Shown here piece after piece: positions 1 through 8,141 of a DNA stretch of 64,000 nt. Every line of letters begins with the position of its first letter. Positions within the stretch are counted from its first letter, which is position 1. Made by a program: the position numbers and the translations under genes. This DNA is from Vannielia litorea (lineage in GTDB: Bacteria; Pseudomonadota; Alphaproteobacteria; Rhodobacterales; Rhodobacteraceae): the NCBI RefSeq assembly GCF_019801175.1, contig NZ_JAHVJR010000001.1, positions 620,001 to 684,000 on the forward strand, written 5' to 3'. Under the pieces are notes generated by a model that saw nothing but the letters and a program-made list of their open reading frames with translations, did no database searches and was not told the origin of the DNA.

Positions 1-43
1 CACATCCGATGCACAACTGATGCACATTCCATACATACGCGAT
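1..43. repeat. 11-bp-phased ATGCACA array, copy 1
   Basis: Units resembling ATGCACA begin at 9, 20 and 31 (the last degenerate, ATACATA), an exact 11-bp period close to one helical turn. Positions 9-32 are identical over 24 bp to 45254-45277, where the array is longer. Both copies are followed by a short A/T-rich stretch ending in TGCA-like sequence. The array may continue beyond the window edge. Its role is unknown: phased protein-binding sites, or part of a short leader reading frame on the minus strand. Confidence 0.6.
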
Positions 44-311
44 TTTTGCACAGAACGGCTGGGTTTGGCGTTAAGTGTGCGGCGCGGTGGGGTGAGGGTG
101 TGTTAGGGGGTGTCGGTTGTGCGAAGAGTTTTGCCCGATGCGCGCCGCAAGGCGCCGGGCAGCGCCGTCCCGCCCCCCGGGGCGGCGCTTCGGTGAAGGC
201 AGCACCTACTTCCGAGGGAAGATGACCACGGCACCATAAAGTGCCCCGCACAACCGTTGCATGCGCCACCCCGCGGGACGGCGCTGCCCGGCTTGGGGAC
301 CTATGCGGGGG
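44..311. other. Intergenic region downstream of purD
   Basis: No convincing gene was found. The region lies beyond the 3' end of purD and holds copy 1 of the 139-bp structured repeat (154-292), which ends 19 bp short of the purD stop codon. The G/T-rich stretch around 60-120 has no recognisable signal. Confidence 0.6.
154..292. repeat. 139-bp inverted-repeat element, copy 1
   Basis: Twenty-base terminal arms at 154-173 and 273-292 are perfect reverse complements. The interior carries the block CCCCCGGGGCGGCGCTT and a small hairpin GCAC-CATAAA-GTGC near 231-244. The same element, ungapped and of exactly the same arm-to-arm length, recurs at 10355-10493 and 21117-21255. Compared with those copies the arms here differ at two places on each side, and both changes keep the pairing. 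This copy lies just past the purD stop codon. No protein is encoded. Confidence 0.8.
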
Positions 312-1574
312 TCAGAGGGCGCGCCAGCCGATGTCTTTCCTATAGAAACCCTCGGGCCAGTCGATGATCTCGGCCAGCGCATAGGCGCGGTCGCGGGCCT
401 CGGCCAGCGTGTCGCCGCGCGCGGTGGCGTTCAGCACCCGGCCTCCGGTGGCGGTGACCTTGCCGCCAGCCGCCGTGGTGCCGGCGTGGAAGACCATCTG
501 GGTGGAAGTCTCCGGCAGCCCCTCCAGCCCGCCGATCACCGAACCCTTGGCGTAGCTGCCGGGGTAGCCCTCGGTCGCGAGCACCACGGTCATCGCGTGA
601 TCGTCGGCCCAGTTCACCTGAGCCTCGGCCAGACGGCCCTCGGCGCAGGCGAGCAGCAGGTCAAGCGCCTGCGCGCCGAGGCGCATCATCAGCACCTGGC
701 ACTCCGGGTCGCCGAAACGGGCGTTGTATTCGACGAGGGCAGGCTCGCCATCCTCTATCATCAGCCCGGCATAGAGCACGCCCTGGTAGGGGGTGCCGCG
801 CTTGGCCATCTCGGCGACGGTCGGCCTGACGATCTGCTCCAGCGCCTTCTGCGTGACCGCTTCATCCATGATCGGGGCGGGGGAGTAGGCGCCCATGCCG
901 CCGGTGTTGGGGCCGGTATCGCCCTCGCCGACGCGCTTGTGGTCCTGCGCGGTGCCGATGGGCAGCACGTTTTCACCATCGCAGAGGATGAAGTAGCTGG
1001 CCTCTTCGCCGGTCATGAAATCTTCGATCACCACCTCGGCCCCGGCTTCGCCGAAGGCGCCCGCGAAGACATCGTCGATGGCGGCGAGGGCGGTGGCCTC
1101 GTCCATCGCCACGACCACGCCCTTGCCTGCCGCGAGCCCGTCGGCCTTGATGACCTTGGGGGCGCCGACGGCTTCGATGTAGTCGCGCGCCGGGGCGGCA
1201 GAGGTGAAGGAGGCCCAGCCTGCGGTGGGGATCTGGGCGGCGTCGCAGACCTGTTTGGTGAATTTCTTGGAGGCTTCGAGCTGGGCGGCCTCGGCGGAGG
1301 GGCCGAAGGTGAGGATGCCCGCCTCGCGCAGCCGGTCGGCCACGCCTGCGGCGAGCGGGGCCTCGGGGCCGATGACGACGAAATCCACGGTATTCTCATG
1401 GCAGAACTCGGCGACGGCACTGCCATCTTCGATGTCGAGCGCGGCGGTTTCGCACATCGCCTCGATGCCCGCGTTGCCCGGCGCCACGATGAGCCGGTCG
1501 CATTTGGGGTTCTGCTGGATTGCCCAGGCAAGGCTGTGCTCGCGCCCGCCGCTTCCGAGGATGAGGATGTTCAT
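312..1574 (-). CDS. purD: Phosphoribosylamine--glycine ligase
   Basis: This 420-residue protein is GARS, which joins glycine to 5-phosphoribosylamine using ATP in the second committed step of purine synthesis in the cytoplasm. The N-terminal nucleotide-binding loop GSGGREH is at residues 7-13, followed by an ATP-grasp domain with the family motifs KADGLAAGKGV and NTGGMGAYSP and the metal-binding end segment EYNARFGDPECQ. The length is normal for the family. The start at MNILILG is preferred over an upstream in-frame ATG because family members begin there. It is transcribed divergently from xseA, whose start is only 70 bp away, so the two promoters must share that gap. Confidence 0.97.
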   Translation of the reverse strand: MNILILGSGGREHSLAWAIQQNPKCDRLIVAPGNAGIEAMCETAALDIEDGSAVAEFCHENTVDFVVIGPEAPLAAGVADRLREAGILTFGPSAEAAQLEASKKFTKQVCDAAQIPTAGWASFTSAAPARDYIEAVGAPKVIKADGLAAGKGVVVAMDEATALAAIDDVFAGAFGEAGAEVVIEDFMTGEEASYFILCDGENVLPIGTAQDHKRVGEGDTGPNTGGMGAYSPAPIMDEAVTQKALEQIVRPTVAEMAKRGTPYQGVLYAGLMIEDGEPALVEYNARFGDPECQVLMMRLGAQALDLLLACAEGRLAEAQVNWADDHAMTVVLATEGYPGSYAKGSVIGGLEGLPETSTQMVFHAGTTAAGGKVTATGGRVLNATARGDTLAEARDRAYALAEIIDWPEGFYRKDIGWRAL

Positions 1575-1644
1575 GGACGCCGCTCCCTTGGCCTTGGTTC
1601 GGGGGCGTTCTAAGGTCGGGCGCAGAGCAGCACAAGAGCGTGAC

Positions 1645-3195
1645 ATGGACCTGATCGACGACCCGACCCCCGGCGGAAATGCCCCCGAGTTCACCGTCTC
1701 CGAGCTTTCGGGCGCGGTGAAGCGCGTGGTGGAGGGCGAGTTTGGTTACGTCAGGGTGAAGGGCGAGGTCGGGCGCGTGGTGCGGGCGCGGTCGGGGCAT
1801 TTGTATTTTGATCTGAAGGACGACCGGAGCGTGCTGGCCTGCACCACATGGAAGGGGCAGGTGGACGGGCTGAGCGTGATTCCCGAGGAGGGGATGGAGG
1901 TGGTGGCGCAGGGCAAGCTGACCACCTTTGCCAGCCAGTCGAAGTATCAGATGAACGCGGTGGAAGTGGCCGTGGCGGGCGTGGGCGCGCTGATGGCCAT
2001 GCTGGAGAAGCGGCGCAAAGCGCTGGCGGCGGAAGGGCTGTTTGATGCCGGGCGCAAGCGGGCGTTGCCGTTTTTGCCGGAGATCATCGGGGTGGTGACC
2101 TCGCCGCAGGGGGCGGTGATCCGGGACATTCTGCACCGGCTGCGCGACCGGTTTCCGCGCAAGGTGCTGGTCTGGCCCGTCGCCGTGCAGGGCAAGGACT
2201 GCGCGCCGCAGGTGGCCCGCGCGATCGAGGGGTTCAATGCGCTGACGCCGGGGGGTGCCTTGCCGCGGCCCGACCTGATCATCGTGGCGCGGGGCGGCGG
2301 CTCGATCGAGGATCTTTGGGGCTTCAACGAGGAAGTGGTGGTGCGGGCCGCCGCGGGCTCGGCGATTCCGCTGATCTCGGCGGTGGGGCATGAGACCGAC
2401 ACCACGCTCATTGACCACGCCGCCGACCGGCGCGCGCCGACCCCCACGGCGGCGGCCGAGATGGCGGTGCCGGTGCGGCTGGAGCTGATGGCGGCGGTGG
2501 ACGGCTTTGGCGGGCGTCTGCGCCGGGCGGTGTCGGAGAGCGTAAGGGGGCGGCGGCAGCGGCTGACCGACCTGGCGCGCGCCCTGCCACGGCCAGAGGT
2601 GGTGCTGGGCGGGGCGCAGCAGCGGCTCGACCAGTGGGCCGACAGGTTGCCTGCAGCGCTGCGCACGGCGGTTTTGAAGAAGCGCGGGGCGCTCAGCGAA
2701 GCGGCGGCGGGGCTGCGGCCCGGGACGATCCGGGCGGGCATTGCGCAGCGGCGCGAGCGGGCCGAGCGGGCCGGAGCGCGGCTGGGGCCGGAGCTGGCAC
2801 GGGGCGCGGCGCGGGCGCGGGAGCGGCTGGAGGCACGGGCCGGGCGGCTCAGGCCTGCGCTGGTGACGGAACGCACGGCGCGGGCCGGGGAGCGGGTGGC
2901 GGCATTGGCCGCACGGCTTGAGGCGGCGCAGCGCGGGCAGGCGGAGGCGCGGGGGCGGAAGCTCGATGCGCTCGGGCGGTTGCTCGGCTCGCTCGGCTAC
3001 GAGGAGACGCTGAAGCGCGGGTTTGCCGTGGTGCGCGAGGGCGACGAGGTGGTGACGAGCGCGGCGCGGGCCAAGGCGGCGGTGGGGCCGCTGGAGATTC
3101 AGTTTGCCGATGGGCGGATGGTGCCGGGGGGCGGGGCGGTGAAGAAGAAAGCCGCGCCCAAGGATGCGCCGCCGGAGCAGGGCGATCTGTTTTAG
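1645..3195 (+). CDS. xseA: Exodeoxyribonuclease VII large subunit
   Basis: The 516-residue product is the catalytic large subunit of exonuclease VII, which degrades single-stranded DNA into oligonucleotides in repair. It has the N-terminal OB-fold (about residues 10-110, with the FSELSGAVKRVVEGEFG-type start and VRVKGEV), the central nuclease core (GVVTSPQGAVIRDI, ARGGGSIEDLWGFNEE, SAVGHETD), and a long Arg/Ala-rich coiled-coil-like C-terminal half typical of the family. The start at MDLIDD is chosen by homology of the N-terminus; the long in-frame extension upstream overlaps purD in antisense and is not coding. The small subunit gene xseB is not in the window. Confidence 0.95.
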   Translation: MDLIDDPTPGGNAPEFTVSELSGAVKRVVEGEFGYVRVKGEVGRVVRARSGHLYFDLKDDRSVLACTTWKGQVDGLSVIPEEGMEVVAQGKLTTFASQSKYQMNAVEVAVAGVGALMAMLEKRRKALAAEGLFDAGRKRALPFLPEIIGVVTSPQGAVIRDILHRLRDRFPRKVLVWPVAVQGKDCAPQVARAIEGFNALTPGGALPRPDLIIVARGGGSIEDLWGFNEEVVVRAAAGSAIPLISAVGHETDTTLIDHAADRRAPTPTAAAEMAVPVRLELMAAVDGFGGRLRRAVSESVRGRRQRLTDLARALPRPEVVLGGAQQRLDQWADRLPAALRTAVLKKRGALSEAAAGLRPGTIRAGIAQRRERAERAGARLGPELARGAARARERLEARAGRLRPALVTERTARAGERVAALAARLEAAQRGQAEARGRKLDALGRLLGSLGYEETLKRGFAVVREGDEVVTSAARAKAAVGPLEIQFADGRMVPGGGAVKKKAAPKDAPPEQGDLF

Positions 3196-3208
3196 GGCGC
3201 GGTCATGT

Positions 3209-3226
3209 GGCGGGACACGTCCCGCC
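3209..3226. terminator. Hairpin between convergent xseA and 3234 gene
   Basis: GGCGGGAC and GTCCCGCC form a perfect 8-bp stem with a 2-base gap, 13 bp after the xseA stop. There is no T-run on either strand. It sits between converging genes, so a two-way terminator is the simplest reading. Confidence 0.5.
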
Positions 3227-3233
3227 CTAGGGG

Positions 3234-3632
3234 TTACACGCCGACATCGGGGCCGAGGCAGAGCATCGGCTCGTCGGCGTCTGTCACCTCGTAGAGTTCG
3301 GTGGCGGAGGGATTGTCTTCAAACAGGGCGCGGATGCCGCCGGGTTCTTCCCAGAAGGTCCAGCATTGCGGCTCGCCGGGCTGGTCCTCGTACAGAAAGC
3401 AGATGAACCGTCCCTGCTCGTACCAGCTGCCTTCCTTGCATTGGCCATCGAGAAACGACCAGCGGACGCGGTTGCCGGGGAGGTATTCCTCCACCCCGTA
3501 GGCCTGACCGTGGTTGTTGTAATAGAGCGTGCGCCCCTTGGTGTAGGCGTCGAACTCGGGGCCGGACATCGGCTCCGCGGCGAGCGCGGGCGTGGCGGCG
3601 AGGGTCAGGGCAAAGAGGAATGTCGGGCGCAT
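3234..3632 (-). CDS. Secreted small hypothetical protein
   Basis: This 132-residue protein begins with a Sec signal peptide (MRPTFLFALTLAATPALA, cleavage likely after ALA-AEP), so it should be periplasmic. The mature part has a conserved-looking core (YTKGRTLYYNNHG, VEEYLPGNRVRWSFLDGQC, CFLYEDQPGEPQCWTFWE) with four cysteines that could form two disulfides. This pattern is familiar from small Rhodobacterales secreted proteins of unknown function, but no function is assigned. The start at the signal peptide is preferred over an ATG 25 codons upstream. It lies 82 bp downstream of the AlkB-like gene on the same strand. Confidence 0.75.
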   Translation of the reverse strand: MRPTFLFALTLAATPALAAEPMSGPEFDAYTKGRTLYYNNHGQAYGVEEYLPGNRVRWSFLDGQCKEGSWYEQGRFICFLYEDQPGEPQCWTFWEEPGGIRALFEDNPSATELYEVTDADEPMLCLGPDVGV

Positions 3633-3714
3633 GGGGGCTCCGGGTTGCCTGTGTTTTGCCGCCAGAATGGCAGATGGGGCGCGGCGCGAAAAGGCTGGGC
3701 GGGGCATCGGCGGG

Positions 3715-4797
3715 TCACGCCCGCGCGATCTGCCCGGACGGGGCGGCGGCTGCCGAAGGATTGGGCGCGCTGGCGTGGAGGCGGGCGACGCGCGGGTTCA
3801 TCACCCGTTTCCAGAGCTGGGGCATCAGCGCCAGCGTGGCCATCGAGGGCAGCGGGCCGGGCAGCATGGGCGCGGGCGGCGGCAGGGTGAGGGCCGGGTA
3901 GGGCGTGGAGGGGTGCGCGTGATGATCGGAGTGGCGCGGGGCGTGGAGCATCATCAGCGAGGAGAAGACGTGCGGGGCGTTCCAGCTATGGGCTTCTGAC
4001 ACTGGCTCGTATTTGCCGTTCGGCAGACGGGCGCGGCTGAGGCCGTAGTGCTGGACGTAGTCCGACATCAGCAGCTGCGCGGTGGCGTAGGCGGCGAGGC
4101 CGATGTGCGCGGCGAGGCCTGCGGGGCCGAAGGCTAGGGTGGATGCGGCGAGCAGGGCGGCGGCGCCGGCGATGTATTCGATATAGGGGTTCTGCCAGCG
4201 GGGCTTGCTGCCACGGGCGAGCATCTCACGTTCGGCGGCGAGGCCGGCGCGGAAGCTGCCGAGCCAGGCGCGGACGGCGAAGCGGTAGTAGCTTTCGTTC
4301 AGCCGGGCGGAGTTGGGATCGTCGGGCGTGGCGACGAAGCGATGGTGGACCTTGGGGTGGGCCGAGGCGTGGTGGCCGAAGAGCAGCGAGATATAGACCC
4401 AACGCCCCAGAGCCCGGAGCGGGCGGGCGGAGCGGTGGATCAGCTCATGGGCGTTGGAGTTGGAGACCTGGCCCATGAAGAGGCCGAAGGCGAAGAAGGC
4501 GAGCACCCGCTCCCACGGGGCGAGACCGGTCGCGCCGGTGACGGCGGCGATGCCGAGGGCGAGCAGGGCAAAATGGGACAGCGCGAGGGTGGCGGAGAGG
4601 GCATCGGCCCATCGGCCCGGAGCGGCGGTTGGGGTGGGCCGCGCGCCGAGGCGGCGCAGGGCCTGGTCGATCAGTGCGGAGAAGAGCGTGAGGGTCAGCG
4701 CCGCTGTGATGAGCCACGCGCCGCCCAGCGTGCCGCCTGCCGCGAGCAGCAGGGCAGGGGTGAGGGTGGCGGCGGCGAAGAGGGCGGCGGGGGGCAT
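3715..4797 (-). CDS. AlkB-like membrane di-iron hydroxylase
   Basis: The 360-residue protein belongs to the membrane fatty acid desaturase/alkane hydroxylase superfamily and most resembles alkane 1-monooxygenase (AlkB), which hydroxylates terminal methyl groups of alkanes using a di-iron centre and electrons from rubredoxin. The histidine boxes are HELIHR (117-122), HHASAHPKVHH (142-152) and APRHSDHH (286-293), with the AlkB-type DYVQHYG (246-252) between the last two. Several membrane helices surround them. It is somewhat shorter than classical AlkB. No rubredoxin or rubredoxin reductase is adjacent, so the substrate is uncertain: alkane, fatty acid or other lipid. The start at MPPAALF is favoured because the upstream extension is Pro/Arg-rich and unlike coding sequence. 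Confidence 0.85.
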   Translation of the reverse strand: MPPAALFAAATLTPALLLAAGGTLGGAWLITAALTLTLFSALIDQALRRLGARPTPTAAPGRWADALSATLALSHFALLALGIAAVTGATGLAPWERVLAFFAFGLFMGQVSNSNAHELIHRSARPLRALGRWVYISLLFGHHASAHPKVHHRFVATPDDPNSARLNESYYRFAVRAWLGSFRAGLAAEREMLARGSKPRWQNPYIEYIAGAAALLAASTLAFGPAGLAAHIGLAAYATAQLLMSDYVQHYGLSRARLPNGKYEPVSEAHSWNAPHVFSSLMMLHAPRHSDHHAHPSTPYPALTLPPPAPMLPGPLPSMATLALMPQLWKRVMNPRVARLHASAPNPSAAAAPSGQIARA

Positions 4798-5128
4798 CGT
4801 GGTCTCCGGTTCGGGCGGAGAATAGGGGGGGCGTGGGGCGGAAGGAAGGGGGCGATGTGGCGCGGGCAGGGCGCGCCGCGGGTGCAGGGCGCGCCCACCC
4901 GCCCACCCCGCGCCCTCGCCCCGCGGCGGGTCTCGCTGCTGCGTGCCGTCTTGGCCGGAGGCGCCGGGGGAGAGGGCGGGAATGGATATTTGGAGCAAGA
5001 AAATGCAGGAGGGTCGGGCAGTTTGGTAGGGGAGGCTTTGTGTTTGTGCGAGGCTAGGGGTTTCGGGGTTGCACCTCGGCGGGGCTGTGGTGAGAGTTGC
5101 GGCGTTTACTCTAGGGAAGGCGACGGCG
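4798..5128. other. Intergenic region with C-rich repeat composite
   Basis: This 331-bp gap has no supported gene. It contains CCCGCCCACCCCGCGCC at 4898-4914 and, 88 bp further on, the repeat ATATTTGGAGCAAGAAAATG (4986-5005). The same two parts recur 87 bp apart at 55925-56031. The divergent promoters for the AlkB-like gene and the 5129 gene must also lie here, but no clear -35/-10 pair stands out. Confidence 0.6.
4986..5005 (+). repeat. ATATTTGGAGCAAGAAAATG repeat, copy A
   Basis: This exact 20-mer also occurs at 13230-13249, with variants at 23857-23876, 56012-56031 and, inverted, 56053-56072. All copies are intergenic. At this copy it is followed by GCAGGAGG, as at the 56012 copy (GCAGGCAGG). 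Confidence 0.7.
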
Positions 5129-5716
5129 ATGACCACGATTACGGCAATCGGGCACAGTATCTATCTGCACAAGACCGAGGGGCTTCCGGCGACGGCGGTG
5201 GCGATCGACGGGCATGGGCGGCGGCAGTTCTGGGGCGAGAACTTCACCGTGCCGCCCGGGATGGTGGTGAACTTCTATGTCGACCGCCATGCCTGGCTGA
5301 CCATCGACGAGCAGACCAGCAACCGGGGGCGGCGGGGCGATGGCAGCCCGGTGATCTATTCGGACGGGCTGGCCGGTATCGTCGGCGGGGGCGGTATCGT
5401 GCGCGAGAGTTTCGGCGGCGGGCAGCCTTGCCCGGACTACGAGCTGACCAAGGATGACCAGATGCACGGGGCGGAGGATATCGACTACCTGCTGAGCGGG
5501 CCGCTGGAGAACGCGTTTTGCGATATCGTTACTCTGCGCAACCGGAGCATCTTCAAGGCCGGGACCGCGCCGAAGCGGCTGAGCGAGGTGATCCGCAAGC
5601 TGGGGCAGGCGGGGCACCACTACGGCGAGGTGCGGTGCTGCTTCTGCCGTGGCACGTTCTGGGATGACGCCCAGCTGAGTGGCCGGGGGTTCAACCAGAG
5701 CCCGCTGAACGGCTGA
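5129..5716 (+). CDS. Putative adhesin-like hypothetical protein (Stv-type)
   Basis: The 195-residue product starts at MTTITAIGHS, preceded by a good ribosome site (AGGGAAGG, 8 bp upstream). It has no signal peptide or membrane segment. The pattern AIDGHG then FTVPPGMVVNFYVD near the N-terminus and HYGEVRCCFCRG near the C-terminus recalls the Stv-like putative adhesin domain seen in scattered proteobacterial proteins; this is recollection of a family pattern rather than a search result. The CCFC cluster could bind a metal. It stands alone, with ftsY 85 bp downstream. Function is unproven. Confidence 0.6.
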   Translation: MTTITAIGHSIYLHKTEGLPATAVAIDGHGRRQFWGENFTVPPGMVVNFYVDRHAWLTIDEQTSNRGRRGDGSPVIYSDGLAGIVGGGGIVRESFGGGQPCPDYELTKDDQMHGAEDIDYLLSGPLENAFCDIVTLRNRSIFKAGTAPKRLSEVIRKLGQAGHHYGEVRCCFCRGTFWDDAQLSGRGFNQSPLNG

Positions 5717-5801
5717 GGTGGCGCGCGCCAGCCGGATGCCGGGCCTTCCATGTTGGGCGGTGAGCGATTAGGTCAGAGGGCAGTTGAACAGCGGGGCGCG
5801 G

Positions 5802-7154
5802 ATGGCGTTTTTCAAGAAGCTCAAGGACAAGCTCTTCAAATCCAGTTCAAAGCTGGATGAGGGGCTTGAGGCGATTGTCGCCGATGGCGGCGAGGAAGAG
5901 GCGGTGGAAGCGGTCGAGGCCGTGGAGGCCGGGGAACTGGTTGTGGAAGAGGCGGGGCCTGCGGAGGGATCGTCCTCTGAGCCCGCGCCAGTGGGTGAGG
6001 GCGTGGTGGATGTGCCGGCTGCGCCCGTGGCCGCACCGGACCTGCCGCCTGCACCGATGCCGGAGCCGGAGCCTGATGTGCCGCCTGCGCCGGAACCCGA
6101 GCCAGAGCCGGATGTGCCGCCTGCGCCGGTGCCTGAACCTGAACCGGATGTGCCGCCTGCGCCGGTGCCTGAACCCGAGCCGGATGTGCCACCTGCGCCA
6201 GTGCCGGAGCCCGATCTGCCGCCGATCCCGGTGCCGCCTGCGCCGCGGGCGGAAGAGGCCGCGGCCAAGCGGCCGGGGTTCATCGGGCGGATGCTGGGGC
6301 GGGGCGAGGGCCCTGTCATGCGGCGGGTGCTCGACGATGACATGCTGGAGAGCCTCGAGGAGCTGCTGATTGCTGCCGACATGGGGGTGGATACCGCCCT
6401 GCGGGTGACCGCGAACATGGCCGAGGGGCGCTATGGACGGAAGGTCTCGACCGCCGAGATCAAGCAGTTCCTCGCAGATGAGATCGCCCGGATCATGGAG
6501 CCGGTGGCGCGGCCGATGCCGCTTTATCCGACCCGCCCGCAGGTGGTGCTCGTCGTCGGCGTGAACGGCTCGGGCAAGACGACGACCATCGGCAAGCTGG
6601 CGAGCCAGTTCAAGGCGGCGGGCAAGAGCGTGGTGATCGCGGCTGGCGATACGTTCCGCGCGGCGGCGGTGGAGCAGTTGCAGGTCTGGGGGCAGCGCGC
6701 GGGCGTGCCGGTGATGACCGCGCCCGAGGGCAGCGACCCGGCGAGCCTTGCCTTTGATGCGATGACCAAGGCGCAGGCGGATGGGGCGGACTTGCTGATG
6801 ATCGACACCGCAGGGCGGCTCCAGAACCGGGCTGATCTTATGGAAGAGCTCTCGAAAATCGTGCGCGTCATCAAGAAGAAGGACCCGGATGCGCCGCACA
6901 ACACGCTGCTGGTGCTGGATGCGACCACGGGTCAGAACGCGCTGAGCCAGGTGGATACCTTCCAGAAGATGGCCGATGTGAGCGGGCTGGTGATGACCAA
7001 GCTGGACGGCACCGCCAAGGGCGGGGTGCTGGTGGCGCTGGCCGACAAGTTCGGCCTGCCGATTCATGCGATTGGCGTGGGCGAGCAGATCGACGATCTC
7101 GATGCCTTCGACCCGCGCGAGTTTGCAGAGGCGCTGACGGGCGCGGGCGCGTGA
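5802..7154 (+). CDS. ftsY: Signal recognition particle receptor FtsY
   Basis: The 450-codon reading frame from 5802 encodes the SRP receptor GTPase, which docks ribosome-SRP complexes at the inner membrane. A basic N-terminus (MAFFKKLKDKLFKS) could bind lipid. Next comes an acidic region and a Pro/Glu-rich repeat linker (6039-6242), then the NG domain with GVNGSGKTTTIGKLA (G1), DTFRAAAVEQLQ, DTAGRLQN (G3), TKLDGTAKGG (G4) and the C-terminal GEQIDDLDAFDPREFAEAL. The ATG at 5802 is preferred to a TTG six codons upstream. Its stop overlaps the next gene's GTG start, so the two are probably co-transcribed. Confidence 0.96.
   Translation: MAFFKKLKDKLFKSSSKLDEGLEAIVADGGEEEAVEAVEAVEAGELVVEEAGPAEGSSSEPAPVGEGVVDVPAAPVAAPDLPPAPMPEPEPDVPPAPEPEPEPDVPPAPVPEPEPDVPPAPVPEPEPDVPPAPVPEPDLPPIPVPPAPRAEEAAAKRPGFIGRMLGRGEGPVMRRVLDDDMLESLEELLIAADMGVDTALRVTANMAEGRYGRKVSTAEIKQFLADEIARIMEPVARPMPLYPTRPQVVLVVGVNGSGKTTTIGKLASQFKAAGKSVVIAAGDTFRAAAVEQLQVWGQRAGVPVMTAPEGSDPASLAFDAMTKAQADGADLLMIDTAGRLQNRADLMEELSKIVRVIKKKDPDAPHNTLLVLDATTGQNALSQVDTFQKMADVSGLVMTKLDGTAKGGVLVALADKFGLPIHAIGVGEQIDDLDAFDPREFAEALTGAGA
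6039..6242 (+). repeat. Pro/Glu-rich coding repeat within ftsY
   Basis: About 68 residues are made of imperfect units of the form DVPPAPVPEPEP (12 residues, 36 bp), repeated about five times and ending in DLPPIPVPPAP. This is a low-complexity, extended linker between the membrane-binding A region and the GTPase. The near-identical DNA units make it prone to length change by slippage. Confidence 0.9.
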
Positions 7155-8110
7155 TCCGGGCGTTGGCGGTTGCACTGGCGCTGATGGGTGCCCCGGCAGG
7201 GGCGCAGACCTATGACATCTTGAACGCGGACGCCTGCGAAGGGCTGCTTCAGCGGGTGGATGTGCTGGGCATGGGCGGGGTCGTGGAGGTGGGCGGCGTG
7301 CGCCCGTATCAGAACGGCTGCGCCTACACCGACCTGCGGATCTCGACTGGGGTCGGTGCGCTGGGCTACCGCGTGCCGCGGGCGGAGCTGCACATCGGCG
7401 GGCTGGAGCGGCTCGACCACGGGCTGCCGCCGCTGGCGGTGAAGCTGGAGGTGCGGGGCGCGCATCCGGTGTTCACCGTGCCGGGAGACATCCTGACGAG
7501 CTGGCTGCTGACCGAGCAGGTGAAGGTGGGCGATGGCATGGATCTTTCGGCGCAGCTCTGGTGGGACCGGGAGAGCCGCCGGGTTGTGATCGAGGAGGCG
7601 CGCTGGGACTTTCCGGGCGAGAACGGGCTGCGGATGACGGGGCTGATCGAGGGGGTGGACCTGACCGATGCGGTTGCGATGCAGCAATCGGCGCTGACCA
7701 CCCGGCTCACCGCGCTGGAGCTCGAGATGGAGAGCAACGGGATTTTCGAACATCTGTTTCTGGTGCCGCTTGGGCAGTTGCTGCTGGAGCCGGTACCGGA
7801 GACGGTTGAGGACGGCGAGCAGGAGGTGCCGCAGCCGCAGGAACAGGTGGTGGCGCTGAAGAAGGCGGCGGTCGCGGCGTTGCACGGATTGCCGGAGGCG
7901 CGCTTCGAGCCGGGCGCGCGGGATGCGGTGGAGACCTTCATCGCGGAGCTGCCCCACCCTGAGGGGCGCATGGTGCTGCGGCTCGATGCACCGGAGGGGC
8001 TGGGCATGGCGCAGCTCGGGCCGCTGGCGCTGGGCGCGCCGGTGACGCCGGAGGCACTAGCGGCGGTGCTGGAGGGTGTGACCATCGGGGCCAGCTACGC
8101 GCGCGAATAG
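7151..8110 (+). CDS. Secreted hypothetical protein downstream of ftsY
   Basis: The 319-residue protein starts at a GTG that overlaps the ftsY stop (GTGA), so it is translationally coupled. A signal peptide (IRALAVALALMGAPAGA, cleavage before QTYD) predicts export to the periplasm. The rest has repeated beta-rich segments (GYRVPRAELHIGGLERL, LDLSAQLWWDRESRRVVIEEARW) followed by an acidic Glu/Gln linker around residues 215-235 and a helical C-terminus. No catalytic motif or known domain is recognised. The operon with ftsY hints at envelope biogenesis, but that is inference only. Confidence 0.75.
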   Translation: MIRALAVALALMGAPAGAQTYDILNADACEGLLQRVDVLGMGGVVEVGGVRPYQNGCAYTDLRISTGVGALGYRVPRAELHIGGLERLDHGLPPLAVKLEVRGAHPVFTVPGDILTSWLLTEQVKVGDGMDLSAQLWWDRESRRVVIEEARWDFPGENGLRMTGLIEGVDLTDAVAMQQSALTTRLTALELEMESNGIFEHLFLVPLGQLLLEPVPETVEDGEQEVPQPQEQVVALKKAAVAALHGLPEARFEPGARDAVETFIAELPHPEGRMVLRLDAPEGLGMAQLGPLALGAPVTPEALAAVLEGVTIGASYARE

Positions 8111-8141
8111 GCGGGAACCCTGACGTCGCGCAGCCCGCCGC

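Noticed and set aside
154..292. The 139-bp element as a simple intrinsic terminator
   Set aside because: The arms lie 99 bases apart, there is no T-run, and the inner parts are conserved, which is more than a terminator needs.
261..1613. A 450-codon plus-strand frame opposite purD
   Set aside because: It is the antisense shadow of purD, Gly/Ala/Arg-rich with no family features. Such long shadows are expected at this G+C content.
5784..5801. TTG start for ftsY six codons upstream
   Set aside because: The ATG at 5802 gives the usual basic N-terminus (MAFFKKLKDK) seen in relatives.
6039..6242. Possible CRISPR-like array of short repeats
   Set aside because: The units are contiguous, in frame and encode a Pro/Glu linker within ftsY, with no spacers.
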